30,006 nucleotides of DNA. It comes from JAAYHC01 sp964483175. Lineage in GTDB: Bacteria; Bacillota; UBA5301. Below, piece after piece: positions 1-8,454 of this stretch. The translations under genes were made by a program, and so were the position numbers. Within the stretch, counting starts at the first letter, position 1. Every line of letters starts with the position of its first letter. The stretch spans positions 1 through 30,006 of the forward strand of contig CAZAAT010000024.1 in NCBI GenBank assembly GCA_964483175.1, given 5' to 3'. The notes beneath the pieces were generated by a model, which was not told the origin of the DNA, ran no database searches, and was given only the letters and a program-made list of their open reading frames with translations.

Positions 1-439
1 CGATCATCACATTGTTGAGACCTTTGCCCAGGATCGTGGTGAAAACAACCGCGGCAATGAGGAAAGGAAAGCTCATGAAGACATCCACAATCCTCATAAT
101 GATTTCATCAAGCTTGCCGCCGAAATACCCTGAGATCGAACCGATCGTCACCCCGATCAGTGAACTCAGCCCGACGACAATCAGACCGACCCTAAACGCG
201 GTCCGCGTTCCCCAGACGACACCATACCAGATATCGTATTTGCCCTGAGTCAGCCCCATGGGGTGCTCATCTGAGGGTGGAACCGGATCCGGGCCCCAAC
301 CATAGCGAGGAATCCGGTATGGTTCGTTTTCCCACTTCGGCGGTGCCAAGTAGGGGGCAAAAATCGCAACCAGAATAAACATGATTAGCAGAACAAGCCC
401 AAATAAAGACGCCTTATTTTTAACTATCTTTTTCCACAT
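1..439 (-). CDS. oppC: Peptide ABC transporter permease, OppC/DppC type (3' end beyond window)
   Basis: This is the second inner-membrane permease of the peptide importer encoded to its right. About 146 codons are visible, starting MWKKIVKNKASLFGLVLL, and the gene runs off the left edge, so the C-terminal half including the ATPase-contacting EAA loop is not seen. The N-terminal membrane segment is followed by an external loop rich in Pro and Trp, then by a GTRTAFRVGLIVVGLSSLIG stretch and a GYFGG...DEIIMRIVDVFMSFP stretch typical of the binding-protein-dependent permease domain. The loop carries HPMGLTQGKYDIWYG where many family members have the HPLGTDxxGRD pattern. The ATG lies 7 bases after the oppB stop, and its ribosome binding site GGAGTGA includes that stop, so translation is probably coupled. 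Its place after oppB supports the OppC call. The substrate cannot be read from the sequence. Confidence 0.9.
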   Translation of the reverse strand, partial: MWKKIVKNKASLFGLVLLIMFILVAIFAPYLAPPKWENEPYRIPRYGWGPDPVPPSDEHPMGLTQGKYDIWYGVVWGTRTAFRVGLIVVGLSSLIGVTIGSISGYFGGKLDEIIMRIVDVFMSFPFLIAAVVFTTILGKGLNNVMI

Positions 440-446
440 ACCGGCA

Positions 447-1484
447 TCACTCCAATCTTACCCGTGGGTCGATAAAGGCATACGCCAAGTCGACGAGGAG
501 ATTAACGACGACTAGCAGGAAAGCATAGAACATGGTCGTCCCTAAAACCATCGGGTAATCAAGTTGTTGCGCAGCAGTGGCCGCCAATAAGCCCAACCCC
601 TTGTAGTTGAAGACCGTCTCAACAATCACTACTCCGCCTAAGAGGCCGATAACCATAATCCCGGCAACCGTAGTGACAGGGATCATCGCATTGCGCAGAA
701 CATGTTTACGCGTAACCGTAGTCTCCGGTACTCCTTTGGCCAAAGCTGTCCGCACATAGTCTTTATTCATCACATCAAGCATACTAGACCTGGTAATGCG
801 CAGAATGTAGGCCCACCAGAGGTAGGTCAAGGTCATCACCGGACCGATTAAATGCCGGATGGCGTCCCAAAAGACGGTCCAATTACGGTTTAATAGGGCA
901 TCAATTGTATGCATGCCGGTGAAGGCCCGCCACCCATCCGAGAGAACAATCATCTCGGCCGCAGTGCCAAGTCGCCCAGGCGGAAACCAGCCCAGCACCC
1001 CATAAAAAATCATCAAAATGAACAAGCCGAAAACAAAGTCCGGCAGTGACCAACCGACCACCGCAAAGATCCGGATAATCGAGTCCAGAGGTCGGTTGTG
1101 GAAGACCGCCGAGACCGACCCCAAAAAGATCCCCCCAAGCACAACCGGAACAACCGCAAATAACGCGAGTTCTAGCGTGGCTGGGAATCGTGCCAACAAG
1201 GCATTAAGCACCGGCATATTCGCGGACTCCGAATAGCCAAGATCACCCTTGGCCAAATTGGTAACCCAATTCAGATATTTGGTGCCAATCGGATCGTTGA
1301 GCCGATATTTTTCCACCAACGCATCAAGGTTCTGATTTCTCAGTTCTTCAGGCGATTTTACATAGAGCCCCAGCAACTGATATGGTGATAACATCTGCAT
1401 CATCCCGAAGATGAGCAGCGTAACTCCGATAATTACTAGAGGCAGGAGCATTAATCTGCGTAGAATATACTGTAACACAAGCAT
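447..1484 (-). CDS. oppB: Peptide ABC transporter permease, OppB/DppB type
   Basis: Inner-membrane permease of a peptide/nickel-type ABC importer, 345 aa, the normal length for the family. An N-terminal membrane helix (about residues 10-30) is followed by an external segment containing NQNLDALVEKYRLNDP and YLNWVTNLAKGDLG, both usual for OppB. Five further hydrophobic segments make up the permease domain. The cytoplasmic EAA loop that docks on the ATPase is visible as VRTALAKGVPETTVTRKHVL (about residues 245-265). The gene ends with DPRVRLE, a typical family ending, and its TGA forms part of the oppC ribosome binding site. It is the fourth gene of the oppD-F-A-B-C run and is separated from oppA by an 81-base gap holding a strong hairpin. 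The family assignment is secure; the specificity (oligopeptide, dipeptide or another solute) is not. Confidence 0.95.
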   Translation of the reverse strand: MLVLQYILRRLMLLPLVIIGVTLLIFGMMQMLSPYQLLGLYVKSPEELRNQNLDALVEKYRLNDPIGTKYLNWVTNLAKGDLGYSESANMPVLNALLARFPATLELALFAVVPVVLGGIFLGSVSAVFHNRPLDSIIRIFAVVGWSLPDFVFGLFILMIFYGVLGWFPPGRLGTAAEMIVLSDGWRAFTGMHTIDALLNRNWTVFWDAIRHLIGPVMTLTYLWWAYILRITRSSMLDVMNKDYVRTALAKGVPETTVTRKHVLRNAMIPVTTVAGIMVIGLLGGVVIVETVFNYKGLGLLAATAAQQLDYPMVLGTTMFYAFLLVVVNLLVDLAYAFIDPRVRLE

Positions 1485-1517
1485 CCCCTCAGTTATCTAT
1501 TTCTGAACCGGAGAAGG

Positions 1518-1546
1518 CGATGGGGGCCAGGAGAGGGCCCCCATCG
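1518..1546 (-). promoter_or_regulatory. Strong intercistronic hairpin between oppA and oppB
   Basis: A perfect 11-bp inverted repeat, CGATGGGGGCC and GGCCCCCATCG, encloses a 7-base loop 19 bases after the oppA stop codon. On the transcribed strand it is followed by CCTTCTCCGG rather than a U run, so it does not look like a full terminator. Hairpins here commonly protect the upstream binding-protein message from 3' decay or reduce transcription into the permease genes, so that the binding protein is made in excess. That role is inferred; the hairpin itself is directly visible. Confidence 0.65.
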
Positions 1547-1565
1547 ACCACAGTCTTAGTTTCGC

Positions 1566-3488
1566 TTACTCTTTCCAGAGCTTATAGAAATCGTAGTTAG
1601 CAGGGCAGATCGGATTGTATTCAAATCCTTTAACCCAGTCGCGGTGAGCGAATGGCTTTAAGGCCTCATACAACCAGATTGCCTGGACATCCTCGTAAGC
1701 TAACCGCTGGAGTTCGTAGTAAGCTTCCTTACGAACTTCAGGGTCGACGTTGTTGATGCCCTCGTCAACGAGTGCATCATACCTCGCTTTGGCCCGATCG
1801 ACGGAGCCCTGTCCCATATACCCTGCAAAAGCACCTGTGCTATGCATGTACGGCTGGACGAAGTTATGAGCATCTGCATAGTCGGCAACCCAACCCATGA
1901 AGAACATGGTGGTCTTGCCGGCGGTCATATTATCTAGATAGGTAGCCCATTCAACTGGACGCACATCAATCTGGAATTTCGGATTGAGTGACTCGATATT
2001 GGCCTCAATGATCTCAGCACTGGTCTTACGGACGTCGTTACCAGAGTTGTAGCTGATGGTCATCTTGAAGCCTTTCTCCCAAAGTTCACCGTTAAAGGCC
2101 TTCTTGAACTCTTCCTCCGCCTTCTTGAGGTCGAAGTTGTAAACCGGGTTGTCCGGGTTGACAAACTGAACCGCACTCGGAATCGGACCGACGATCCGGC
2201 TGCCTAAGCCGGCCAGAACCTCATCGATCAGAGCTTCATAATCCATTGAGTAGGCAAAAGCCCGCCGGACATGGATATCCGAGAAGAAGTTGGACGGAAT
2301 GCCATTGCCATCCAATTTACCGCTGCCGACATCCGGGTTGCCTTCTACCGGAATGTTTTCATTAAACAAAGCTACCCTGTTGGCAACCTCGTTTTTGGTC
2401 TCGGTGACAACACCTGGAATCTGGGCCACCTGAGACAGGTACTGCGGGTCAACGTAGATTGCGTCAGCCTCGCCCTTCTCGAGCATCAGTTTACGGGTAT
2501 TATATTCGTCGATGTACTTGACATAGGCGGTCTTAATTTTGGCCGGCCCCTGCCAATAATCTTCAAAACTCTCCAATACTACCTGGATGTTGTTCTGGTC
2601 CCAAGTCTTCAGTTTGTAGGGACCGGTACCGTTGGCTTTATCATAGGCAACCATTTTTTCTTTGGCGATATCATGCCATTTTACCCAGGTATCCGGGCTG
2701 CCATCCCAAGCACCGTTGGCAATCATCCACTCTTTGTTCATGATCGCGCCCCAGGAGCTGCCCTTGGCCAGCACGCCGAGGAACGGAGGATAGGGTTTGG
2801 CCAGATGGAAAATTACGTAATCCCCTTCAACCGTAATCGAATCCATAACATCTTGGGCAACAGCCTTCAAAGTGGCAGCATCGACCTTGTCAAAGCTATC
2901 CACGCCGGCTTTCTGCATCGCATACTCTTCGATGGTCATTGTGCCTAGCAGCGGCTCGATGAACATCCAACAAGGGCCGCCGGCACGATCAGAGAGCATT
3001 AGCCGCTCAAAAGTATATTCAACATCTTCGGGCGTTAAGGTGGCGCCGTTGTGGAATTTGACTCCCTTGCGAATCGGGAATTTGTAGGTCATGCCATCCT
3101 CAGACAGCAAACCATTTTCCAAAGTCGGAACCTCGCTAGCCAGCATTGGTAAGAACTTGTCCAAACTCTCACCATCATACTGAATCAGATTGTCATAGAG
3201 CTGATAAATAATTTCACCACTGGAAGTGTCATACGAATACGCCCCATCCAGTGAGTCCGGACCGCCGCCAATGGAGACGTAGACAAATGTTTCCTTGTCT
3301 GTGGCTCCTTTGGCTGGGCTTTGTTGCACAGGTGTTACTTCCTTCGCAGGTGCAGGCTGTTCGACCGGTGTAACAGCTGTTTTAGTCGGTTCTGTATCCT
3401 TCTTTAAGGACGGAACCACAACAACCAGCGCTAACACCACGACGATTGCAGCCAACGCCCACCATTTCATGTTAGGTTTCATTGACAA
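1566..3488 (-). CDS. oppA: ABC transporter substrate-binding protein, family 5 (OppA/DppA type)
   Basis: Extracytoplasmic solute-binding protein of the peptide/nickel family (SBP_bac_5), about 640 aa, slightly longer than many relatives. Family landmarks include YDNLIQYDGES near residue 100, KGVKFHNGATLTPEDVEYTF near 140-160, GTGPYKLKTW near 290, and VRRAFAYSMDYEALIDEVL near 400. The N-terminus is KWWALAAIVVVLALVVVV followed directly by PSLKKD and a Pro/Thr/Lys-rich linker. No lipobox cysteine is present, although Gram-positive binding proteins are usually lipoproteins; this one may be held by an uncleaved helix. The reported start is TTG at 3488, six bases after AGGAGG; an in-frame ATG at 3482 removes only two residues and is about equally possible. 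It follows oppF by 57 bases and precedes the oppB hairpin. The ligand is unknown. Confidence 0.93.
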   Translation of the reverse strand: MSMKPNMKWWALAAIVVVLALVVVVPSLKKDTEPTKTAVTPVEQPAPAKEVTPVQQSPAKGATDKETFVYVSIGGGPDSLDGAYSYDTSSGEIIYQLYDNLIQYDGESLDKFLPMLASEVPTLENGLLSEDGMTYKFPIRKGVKFHNGATLTPEDVEYTFERLMLSDRAGGPCWMFIEPLLGTMTIEEYAMQKAGVDSFDKVDAATLKAVAQDVMDSITVEGDYVIFHLAKPYPPFLGVLAKGSSWGAIMNKEWMIANGAWDGSPDTWVKWHDIAKEKMVAYDKANGTGPYKLKTWDQNNIQVVLESFEDYWQGPAKIKTAYVKYIDEYNTRKLMLEKGEADAIYVDPQYLSQVAQIPGVVTETKNEVANRVALFNENIPVEGNPDVGSGKLDGNGIPSNFFSDIHVRRAFAYSMDYEALIDEVLAGLGSRIVGPIPSAVQFVNPDNPVYNFDLKKAEEEFKKAFNGELWEKGFKMTISYNSGNDVRKTSAEIIEANIESLNPKFQIDVRPVEWATYLDNMTAGKTTMFFMGWVADYADAHNFVQPYMHSTGAFAGYMGQGSVDRAKARYDALVDEGINNVDPEVRKEAYYELQRLAYEDVQAIWLYEALKPFAHRDWVKGFEYNPICPANYDFYKLWKE

Positions 3489-3545
3489 TTTCTTCCTCCT
3501 CTACTTCTTAATCTATGCTGCAGCCAGTGTTGGCGTAGCACCACT

Positions 3546-4568
3546 TTAGGACCCTGTAGCCTCAGACAGTTGAGCCAAACCCAATAAGTTAAGTTCCTTC
3601 GCCCGTAGGCAGGCCACTTGGTGACCCGGCTCAACTTCAACTAGTTCAGGAACCTCACTTTTACAGGCTTCAGTTGCATAGCGGCATCGGGGATGAAAGT
3701 GGCACCCAGACGGTGGATTAGACGGACTAGGCACGTCCCCTTCCAGTAAAATCTGGTTGAACTGGGCATCTGGGTCTGGCACTGGGATAGCCGAAAAAAG
3801 CGCCTCCGTATAGGGATGCTTCGGCCGCTCAAACAGTGCATCCACTTCTGCTAGCTCAACAATTTTGCCTAGGTACATCACCGCTACCCGGTCGCTAATG
3901 TGTTGGACTACGCTTAAATCATGGGCAATAAAAAGGTAAGTCAAATTAAACTTTTCCTGCAAATCCTCTAACAGGTTTAACACCTGAGCTTGCACAGAAA
4001 CATCCAACGCCGAAACCGGCTCATCACAGACGATCAACTTCGGATTAAGCGCTAAAGCCCGGGCAATCCCGATGCGCTGCCGCTGACCGCCGCTAAACTC
4101 ATGGGGAAACCGCTTCATATGGGTAGAGCTGAGCCCGACCGCTTTGAGCAATTCCTCAACCCGTTCATAGCGTTCATTTTTGTTTTTGCCGACATTTTGG
4201 GCTTCCATCGGCTCGGCAATAATATCGCGAATCCGCATCCGAGGATTTAGCGAAGAATACGGATCCTGGAAAATAATCTGCATATCCTTGCGTAGATGTT
4301 TAATGGTCTTACGATTAACATCCTGCCAAGTGTCATCCTGGTTAAACTGGATGCGCCCCCCGGTAGGTTCGATCAGATGCAAGATCGAACGGCCGGTCGT
4401 GGTCTTGCCGCAACCACTCTCGCCGACCAATCCGAGGGTCTCACCCTTTTTGACCTCAAAACTGACCCCATCGACAGCCTTAACCCAACCCACCGGTTTG
4501 CGAATGACACCACCTAAGATCGGAAAATGCTTCTGCAAGTCTTCGACTTTTAATAGTAATTCGCTCAT
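3546..4568 (-). CDS. oppF: Peptide ABC transporter ATP-binding protein, OppF/DppF type
   Basis: Second cytoplasmic ATPase of the importer, 340 aa. The sequence shows Walker A GESGCGKTT near residues 49-57, Q-loop IIFQDPYSSLNPRMRIRDII, signature FSGGQRQRIGIARAL, Walker B LIVCDEPVSALD and the H-loop LFIAHDLSVV. After the ATPase core comes the oligopeptide-transporter C-terminal extension, ending near GCHFHPRCRYATEAC with several cysteines, as is usual in OppD/OppF proteins. The N-terminal LQKHFPILGGVIRKPVGWVKAVDGVSF pattern is characteristic of OppF rather than OppD. Its start ATG overlaps the oppD stop by four bases, so the two ATPase subunits are translationally coupled and should be made in equal amounts. 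It would pair with OppD on the OppBC permeases to power uptake. Confidence 0.95.
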   Translation of the reverse strand: MSELLLKVEDLQKHFPILGGVIRKPVGWVKAVDGVSFEVKKGETLGLVGESGCGKTTTGRSILHLIEPTGGRIQFNQDDTWQDVNRKTIKHLRKDMQIIFQDPYSSLNPRMRIRDIIAEPMEAQNVGKNKNERYERVEELLKAVGLSSTHMKRFPHEFSGGQRQRIGIARALALNPKLIVCDEPVSALDVSVQAQVLNLLEDLQEKFNLTYLFIAHDLSVVQHISDRVAVMYLGKIVELAEVDALFERPKHPYTEALFSAIPVPDPDAQFNQILLEGDVPSPSNPPSGCHFHPRCRYATEACKSEVPELVEVEPGHQVACLRAKELNLLGLAQLSEATGS

Positions 4569-5581
4569 CCTGCTAACACCTCGCCAGACTGCTCATATAA
4601 CCAGCACTTCACCTCATGCCCCTCGGCAATTTTGACCTCGGGCGGTTCCTGGCCACAGATTTCCATGGCCCGCGGACACCGGGGACGGAACCTACAGCCG
4701 GCTGGGAGGTTGAATGGCTCTGGGACCGTTCCTTCAATAGGGTCAAGCCGTTTCTTCCTAGCCCCCATGGTCGGGATCGAGGCCATTAGGCCCTGGGTGT
4801 ACGGATGAGAAGGATTGCTAAATAAGGCGCGCACCTCAGCCCGCTCGACAATCTTACCCATGTACATAACCACGACATCATCGCACATCTTTGCGACTAC
4901 ACCAAGATCATGCGTGATCATCATAATTGACATCTCATGCTCATCCTGGAGGCGGCTCATGAGATCTAAGATCTGCGCTTGAATGGTAACATCCAATGCC
5001 GTAGTCGGCTCGTCCGCAATTAAGAAACGCGGATTACAGCTTAAAGCCATAGCGATCATCGCCCGCTGCCGCATACCGCCGCTCATTTGGTGCGGGTACT
5101 CTTTGACCCGCTGCGCAGGGCTTGGGATACCGACATGCTCTAACATCTCGACCGCCCGCTCCCACGCCTCTTTTTTGCTCACCTTCTGGTGCAAGAGGAC
5201 CGCTTCGACGATCTGCTCGCCGATGGTATATACAGGATTTAGCGAGGTCATCGGCTCCTGAAAGATCATCGCGATATCATTTCCCCGGATCGCTTGCATC
5301 AAGCGGCTTTTCGGATTTACCGCGGCCAGGTCAATCACTCCATCGGTTCCACCGCGGTCAAACCAGATGTGCCCTGATTCAATCCGGCCATGTGGTTTCG
5401 GCAATAACTGCATAATGGAAAGGGCGGTAATGCTCTTGCCGCAGCCACTTTCACCAACCACACCCAAAACCTTGCGATACTTAGCGGAAAAACTAACCCC
5501 GTCAACCGCCTTGACTATGCCTTGATCAGTATGAAAATAGGTTTTGAGGTTTTCTACTCTGATTACATCTGTATTCTCCAA
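4565..5581 (-). CDS. oppD: Peptide ABC transporter ATP-binding protein, OppD/DppD type
   Basis: First gene of the peptide importer operon and one of its two cytoplasmic ATPases, 338 aa. Walker A GESGCGKS is at residues 43-50, the Q-loop glutamine near 108 (MIFQEPMTSLNP), signature MSGGMRQR at about 166-173, Walker B FLIADEPTTALD at about 186-197 and H-loop MMITHDLGVV shortly after. The C-terminal extension has GCRFRPRCPRAMEICGQEPP with the clustered cysteines of the family. The start is TTG, chosen because GGAGGG lies six bases upstream and the protein then begins at the normal family position. A 117-base gap separates it from the deacetylase gene upstream. No convincing terminator or promoter was found there, so the opp genes may be partly read through from the ftsEX run or use a weak promoter. 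Confidence 0.95.
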   Translation of the reverse strand: MENTDVIRVENLKTYFHTDQGIVKAVDGVSFSAKYRKVLGVVGESGCGKSITALSIMQLLPKPHGRIESGHIWFDRGGTDGVIDLAAVNPKSRLMQAIRGNDIAMIFQEPMTSLNPVYTIGEQIVEAVLLHQKVSKKEAWERAVEMLEHVGIPSPAQRVKEYPHQMSGGMRQRAMIAMALSCNPRFLIADEPTTALDVTIQAQILDLMSRLQDEHEMSIMMITHDLGVVAKMCDDVVVMYMGKIVERAEVRALFSNPSHPYTQGLMASIPTMGARKKRLDPIEGTVPEPFNLPAGCRFRPRCPRAMEICGQEPPEVKIAEGHEVKCWLYEQSGEVLAG

Positions 5582-5698
5582 CCTACACCCTCCATAATGC
5601 GCTCGTATGACTAACAGAAGTTACCTGTCACAAAAACAGTCAAAAACCATTACCTTTGTAATTTCAATTTTCAGAGAGATATTCCTTCCCGAAAAGGT

Positions 5699-7051
5699 TT
5701 AGTTTTGGCTGGAAACTAATTCAGACGCGAATACGATCTCCACATATTGACTGGCTTCGGACTGGAAAAACCGTTCCAGAGCCTGTGCCGTGCTGGGGCG
5801 AAGGTGCCCTATTCCCAAGGCTTGCCCTTGCCGCAATGCTACCTCTACCAGTAGCTCCAGACGCTGGAGAATATAATCGATGTTATTTTCATTATCTAGA
5901 AAGACTTGGTTTTCCGCGATCAGAATATCATCAACCGTTGCGGCTACTTGCGGAACCACGCTGGCTCCGGTGGTATGGCTATCAACGAAAAACAGCCCTC
6001 TCTCTGCTAATTCCTCTAAGACAATCTGCATCACTCGCTGATCCGCGGTGGCTTTGGAACCCATATGGTTATTTACCCCTGCGATCGCCGGAACCACCGC
6101 CAGAGCTTTGCGCACGGTTTCCCGGATCTGATCCTCGGTCATCTCGGTCAGCACACCGTACTCACCAAGCCGCCACCCCGGATTCTGGGGTTCCATCGGT
6201 AGATGTAACATGACCTCCCAACCATTGGTAAAACCTAAAAGTGCTTGTTCAGCAGCTTTCGTCAGACCTGGGATTACAGCCATGTTCAGTTTAACCGGTA
6301 GGTTAAACATGGTTTGCACAACCTCCGGGTAATCATATCCCCAGTCATCTAAGACTATAGCCACTTTCGGTTTAACCCTGTCAGCATAACGGTGGGCATA
6401 CACTTCAGACCATGGCTGTACCAAGGTAACATCATGAGTGACTACTGTTATCTCTTCTCCATTCACCCGGGCCTGGTAACCCAGAGTGAGCTTGAGTCCG
6501 ACAATTCGCTTAATTTCAGGTTCTGCTGCTAAAAGCTCAGAAAGCTTGTCCCACTTCAACTTGGCGGGTTGAATATCTAACAATTCCTCGGTCAGCACCT
6601 CAGCACCGAACCTAGCCAGACTAGCTTCAAGCATCCGCTGGTAATCAAAGATCAGCAGTTCATCATCGGTAGACGGCGTAATAATCGTCAATTCTTTGTA
6701 CGGCCAAGTGACTACCGTAGATATTTCGGGACGAAACCAGTTGGCCGAGGCTGCCTTCGCACTCAGAGGTTGCGAATAGGTTGCTTCGCGGCTGATCCGG
6801 GCGTATTCGCTTGGTGAAAAACCCTGTGCAGCCAAGAGTGATGTCAATGCCTGCTCAATATGGTCAAAACCAAAGGAAAAATCATATTTGAGGCGTTGTT
6901 CCTGGTACGAACCGACAAACCCCGGGCCGGTTTCTACAACCTCACCCGGACGAGGAGTTGAGAGGTTCTCGCGGATGATTAGAAACGTAAGCACAGCAAT
7001 AAACGGGAGCAGAAACCAGATAAGCTGAGTTTGTTTTTTGCTTAGGCTCAT
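5699..7051 (-). CDS. Divergent polysaccharide deacetylase (YibQ/DUF610-like), membrane-anchored
   Basis: A 450-aa protein with an N-terminal signal anchor (hydrophobic residues about 10-26), a 200-residue extracytoplasmic region with no recognised motif, and a C-terminal divergent polysaccharide deacetylase domain (Polysacc_deac_2) from about residue 228. The domain shows AIVLDDWGYD (Asp pair near 235-236), a histidine at MLHLPMEP (near 283), NNHMGSKAT, VDSHTTGAS and GIGHLRPST near the end. These are the conserved acidic, histidine and arginine positions of the family, which is related to NodB-type deacetylases but not well characterised. It sits last in the ftsE-ftsX-M23-ctpA run, 34 bases after ctpA, which suggests an extracytoplasmic role in cell-wall glycan editing. 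Ribosome binding site AAGGGA lies eight bases before the ATG. The domain call is firm; substrate and activity are inferred. Confidence 0.85.
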   Translation of the reverse strand: MSLSKKQTQLIWFLLPFIAVLTFLIIRENLSTPRPGEVVETGPGFVGSYQEQRLKYDFSFGFDHIEQALTSLLAAQGFSPSEYARISREATYSQPLSAKAASANWFRPEISTVVTWPYKELTIITPSTDDELLIFDYQRMLEASLARFGAEVLTEELLDIQPAKLKWDKLSELLAAEPEIKRIVGLKLTLGYQARVNGEEITVVTHDVTLVQPWSEVYAHRYADRVKPKVAIVLDDWGYDYPEVVQTMFNLPVKLNMAVIPGLTKAAEQALLGFTNGWEVMLHLPMEPQNPGWRLGEYGVLTEMTEDQIRETVRKALAVVPAIAGVNNHMGSKATADQRVMQIVLEELAERGLFFVDSHTTGASVVPQVAATVDDILIAENQVFLDNENNIDYILQRLELLVEVALRQGQALGIGHLRPSTAQALERFFQSEASQYVEIVFASELVSSQN

Positions 7052-7085
7052 GTAGACCGTCCCTTTCCCTGATCAGCTGGTAAAT

Positions 7086-8396
7086 CTAGGCTGCTTTGCG
7101 ACCTGAATCAATTTGAGCGCGTAAAACTTCGATGGCCTTGTGCAATTGCAGATCTTCGAAAGGCTCGTCGTGCTCCGCCGAAGCCGTCTCCTCCGCCTCG
7201 CTCGGCTCCTGTTCAGCCTGCTCTTCTCCGGAGCTGATGCCGTTTTGCTCTGCTTGCATCTGCTTGAGTTGAGCCTCCATCTTCTCATCCCCTGGATTAT
7301 ACAGGACAATATTGGGCTCTATCCCCTGTAAATGGATGGATTGGCCACCAGACGAATACCACTTCTGAGTGGTCAATACCAGGCCGGAACCATCATGGAG
7401 CGGAAAGATCGTTTGTACCGATCCCTTGCCGAAGGTCTGCGTTCCAATCAAGGTGGCCCGCCCCAGATCCTTTAACGCACCGGCGACAATCTCGGAAGCG
7501 CTGGCACTGCCCTTGTTGACCAAGACCACCAACGGCAAATCGGGGAACCCGGCCTCTTTGGTGGCCGAAATAGTGTGTCTGCCTGCCCCGTTGCGTCCTG
7601 CAACATGTAAGATCGGTCCTGCGGTGACGAACTCGTCGACCATGTCGATCGCAGCGGTCAGCAGTCCACCCGGATTAAAGCGTAAATCCAAAATCAATCC
7701 TTGCATTCCTTGCTGTTGTAAGTCGGCCAACTTATCATGGAGCCCCTGGATGGTTGTGCCGGTAAAGGAGGCCACATGAAGATAGCCGATGCCATCCTCG
7801 AGCATCTTTCCTTCGACACTAGGGACTTGAATGATCTCTCGGATAATCTCAAACTCAAGGTATTCTAAATCCCGGCCCCGTTCGACCCCGATGATAACTT
7901 TTGTCCCCTTCGGGCCGCGCATCAGGTTTTGGGCCTGCTCCGAACTCATCCCCTCGGTGCTCTTGCCGTCAATGGTGCTGATGAAATCCCCCGCTTTGAT
8001 CCCAGCTCTAGCCGCCGGGGTACCCTCGATCGGGGCGATAACAGTGATCCGATCTTCGCGCATCCCCATGTAGATACCGATACCCCCGAACTCCCCGCTG
8101 GTATCGACCTGCATCTCGCTATAGTTTTTTGCGGTCAGATAGCGTGAATAAGGATCATTCACCGCCTGCATCAGCGCCTGAATCGAGCCACCGGCAACAT
8201 ATTCGCGCGTTAAGTCGAGGATGCTAACCGGCTCAACATAGTGTAACTTAATTAAAGTTATCACCTCGAGGGCTTTGCGAAAAGAAGCATCTTCGGAGGT
8301 GGAGGGTTGTTGGGCGGTGATAAAAACACTGGTAGCAACGATTAATACCGCTACCAGCAATATTGGAAGCAACACCTTGCGGTGACGAACAGACAT
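7086..8396 (-). CDS. ctpA: Carboxyl-terminal processing serine protease, S41 family (CtpA/CtpB type)
   Basis: Secreted or membrane-anchored S41 endopeptidase, 436 aa. The order is an N-terminal signal anchor (about residues 8-28), a helical lead-in with YVEPVSILDLTREYVAGG, a PDZ domain (about 95-175, with GIGIYMGMREDRITV and GTPAARAGIKAGDFI), and the protease core. The nucleophile serine lies in LVNKGSASASEIVAGAL and the general-base lysine in TFGKGSVQTIFPL, both intact, so the enzyme should be active. After the core there is a Glu-rich, low-complexity stretch of about 45 residues (SSGEEQAEQEPSEAEE and onward) before a short helical tail, which is not part of the usual protease fold. The ribosome binding site AAAGGTGGT precedes the ATG. 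It follows the M23 endopeptidase gene by about 58 bases; in other bacteria such proteases control cell-wall hydrolases or sporulation signalling, and its neighbours favour the former. Confidence 0.93.
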   Translation of the reverse strand: MSVRHRKVLLPILLVAVLIVATSVFITAQQPSTSEDASFRKALEVITLIKLHYVEPVSILDLTREYVAGGSIQALMQAVNDPYSRYLTAKNYSEMQVDTSGEFGGIGIYMGMREDRITVIAPIEGTPAARAGIKAGDFISTIDGKSTEGMSSEQAQNLMRGPKGTKVIIGVERGRDLEYLEFEIIREIIQVPSVEGKMLEDGIGYLHVASFTGTTIQGLHDKLADLQQQGMQGLILDLRFNPGGLLTAAIDMVDEFVTAGPILHVAGRNGAGRHTISATKEAGFPDLPLVVLVNKGSASASEIVAGALKDLGRATLIGTQTFGKGSVQTIFPLHDGSGLVLTTQKWYSSGGQSIHLQGIEPNIVLYNPGDEKMEAQLKQMQAEQNGISSGEEQAEQEPSEAEETASAEHDEPFEDLQLHKAIEVLRAQIDSGRKAA

Positions 8397-8454
8397 GCCA
8401 AAACCACCTTTGAAATTAAATCACATTCTTATCGTTATGCCCCACACCTAGCGG

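Noticed and set aside
2271..2948. Plus-strand open frame of 225 codons opposite oppA
   Set aside because: It lies wholly antisense to a well-supported binding-protein gene, shows no family motif and has no ribosome binding site; a shadow of oppA codon usage.
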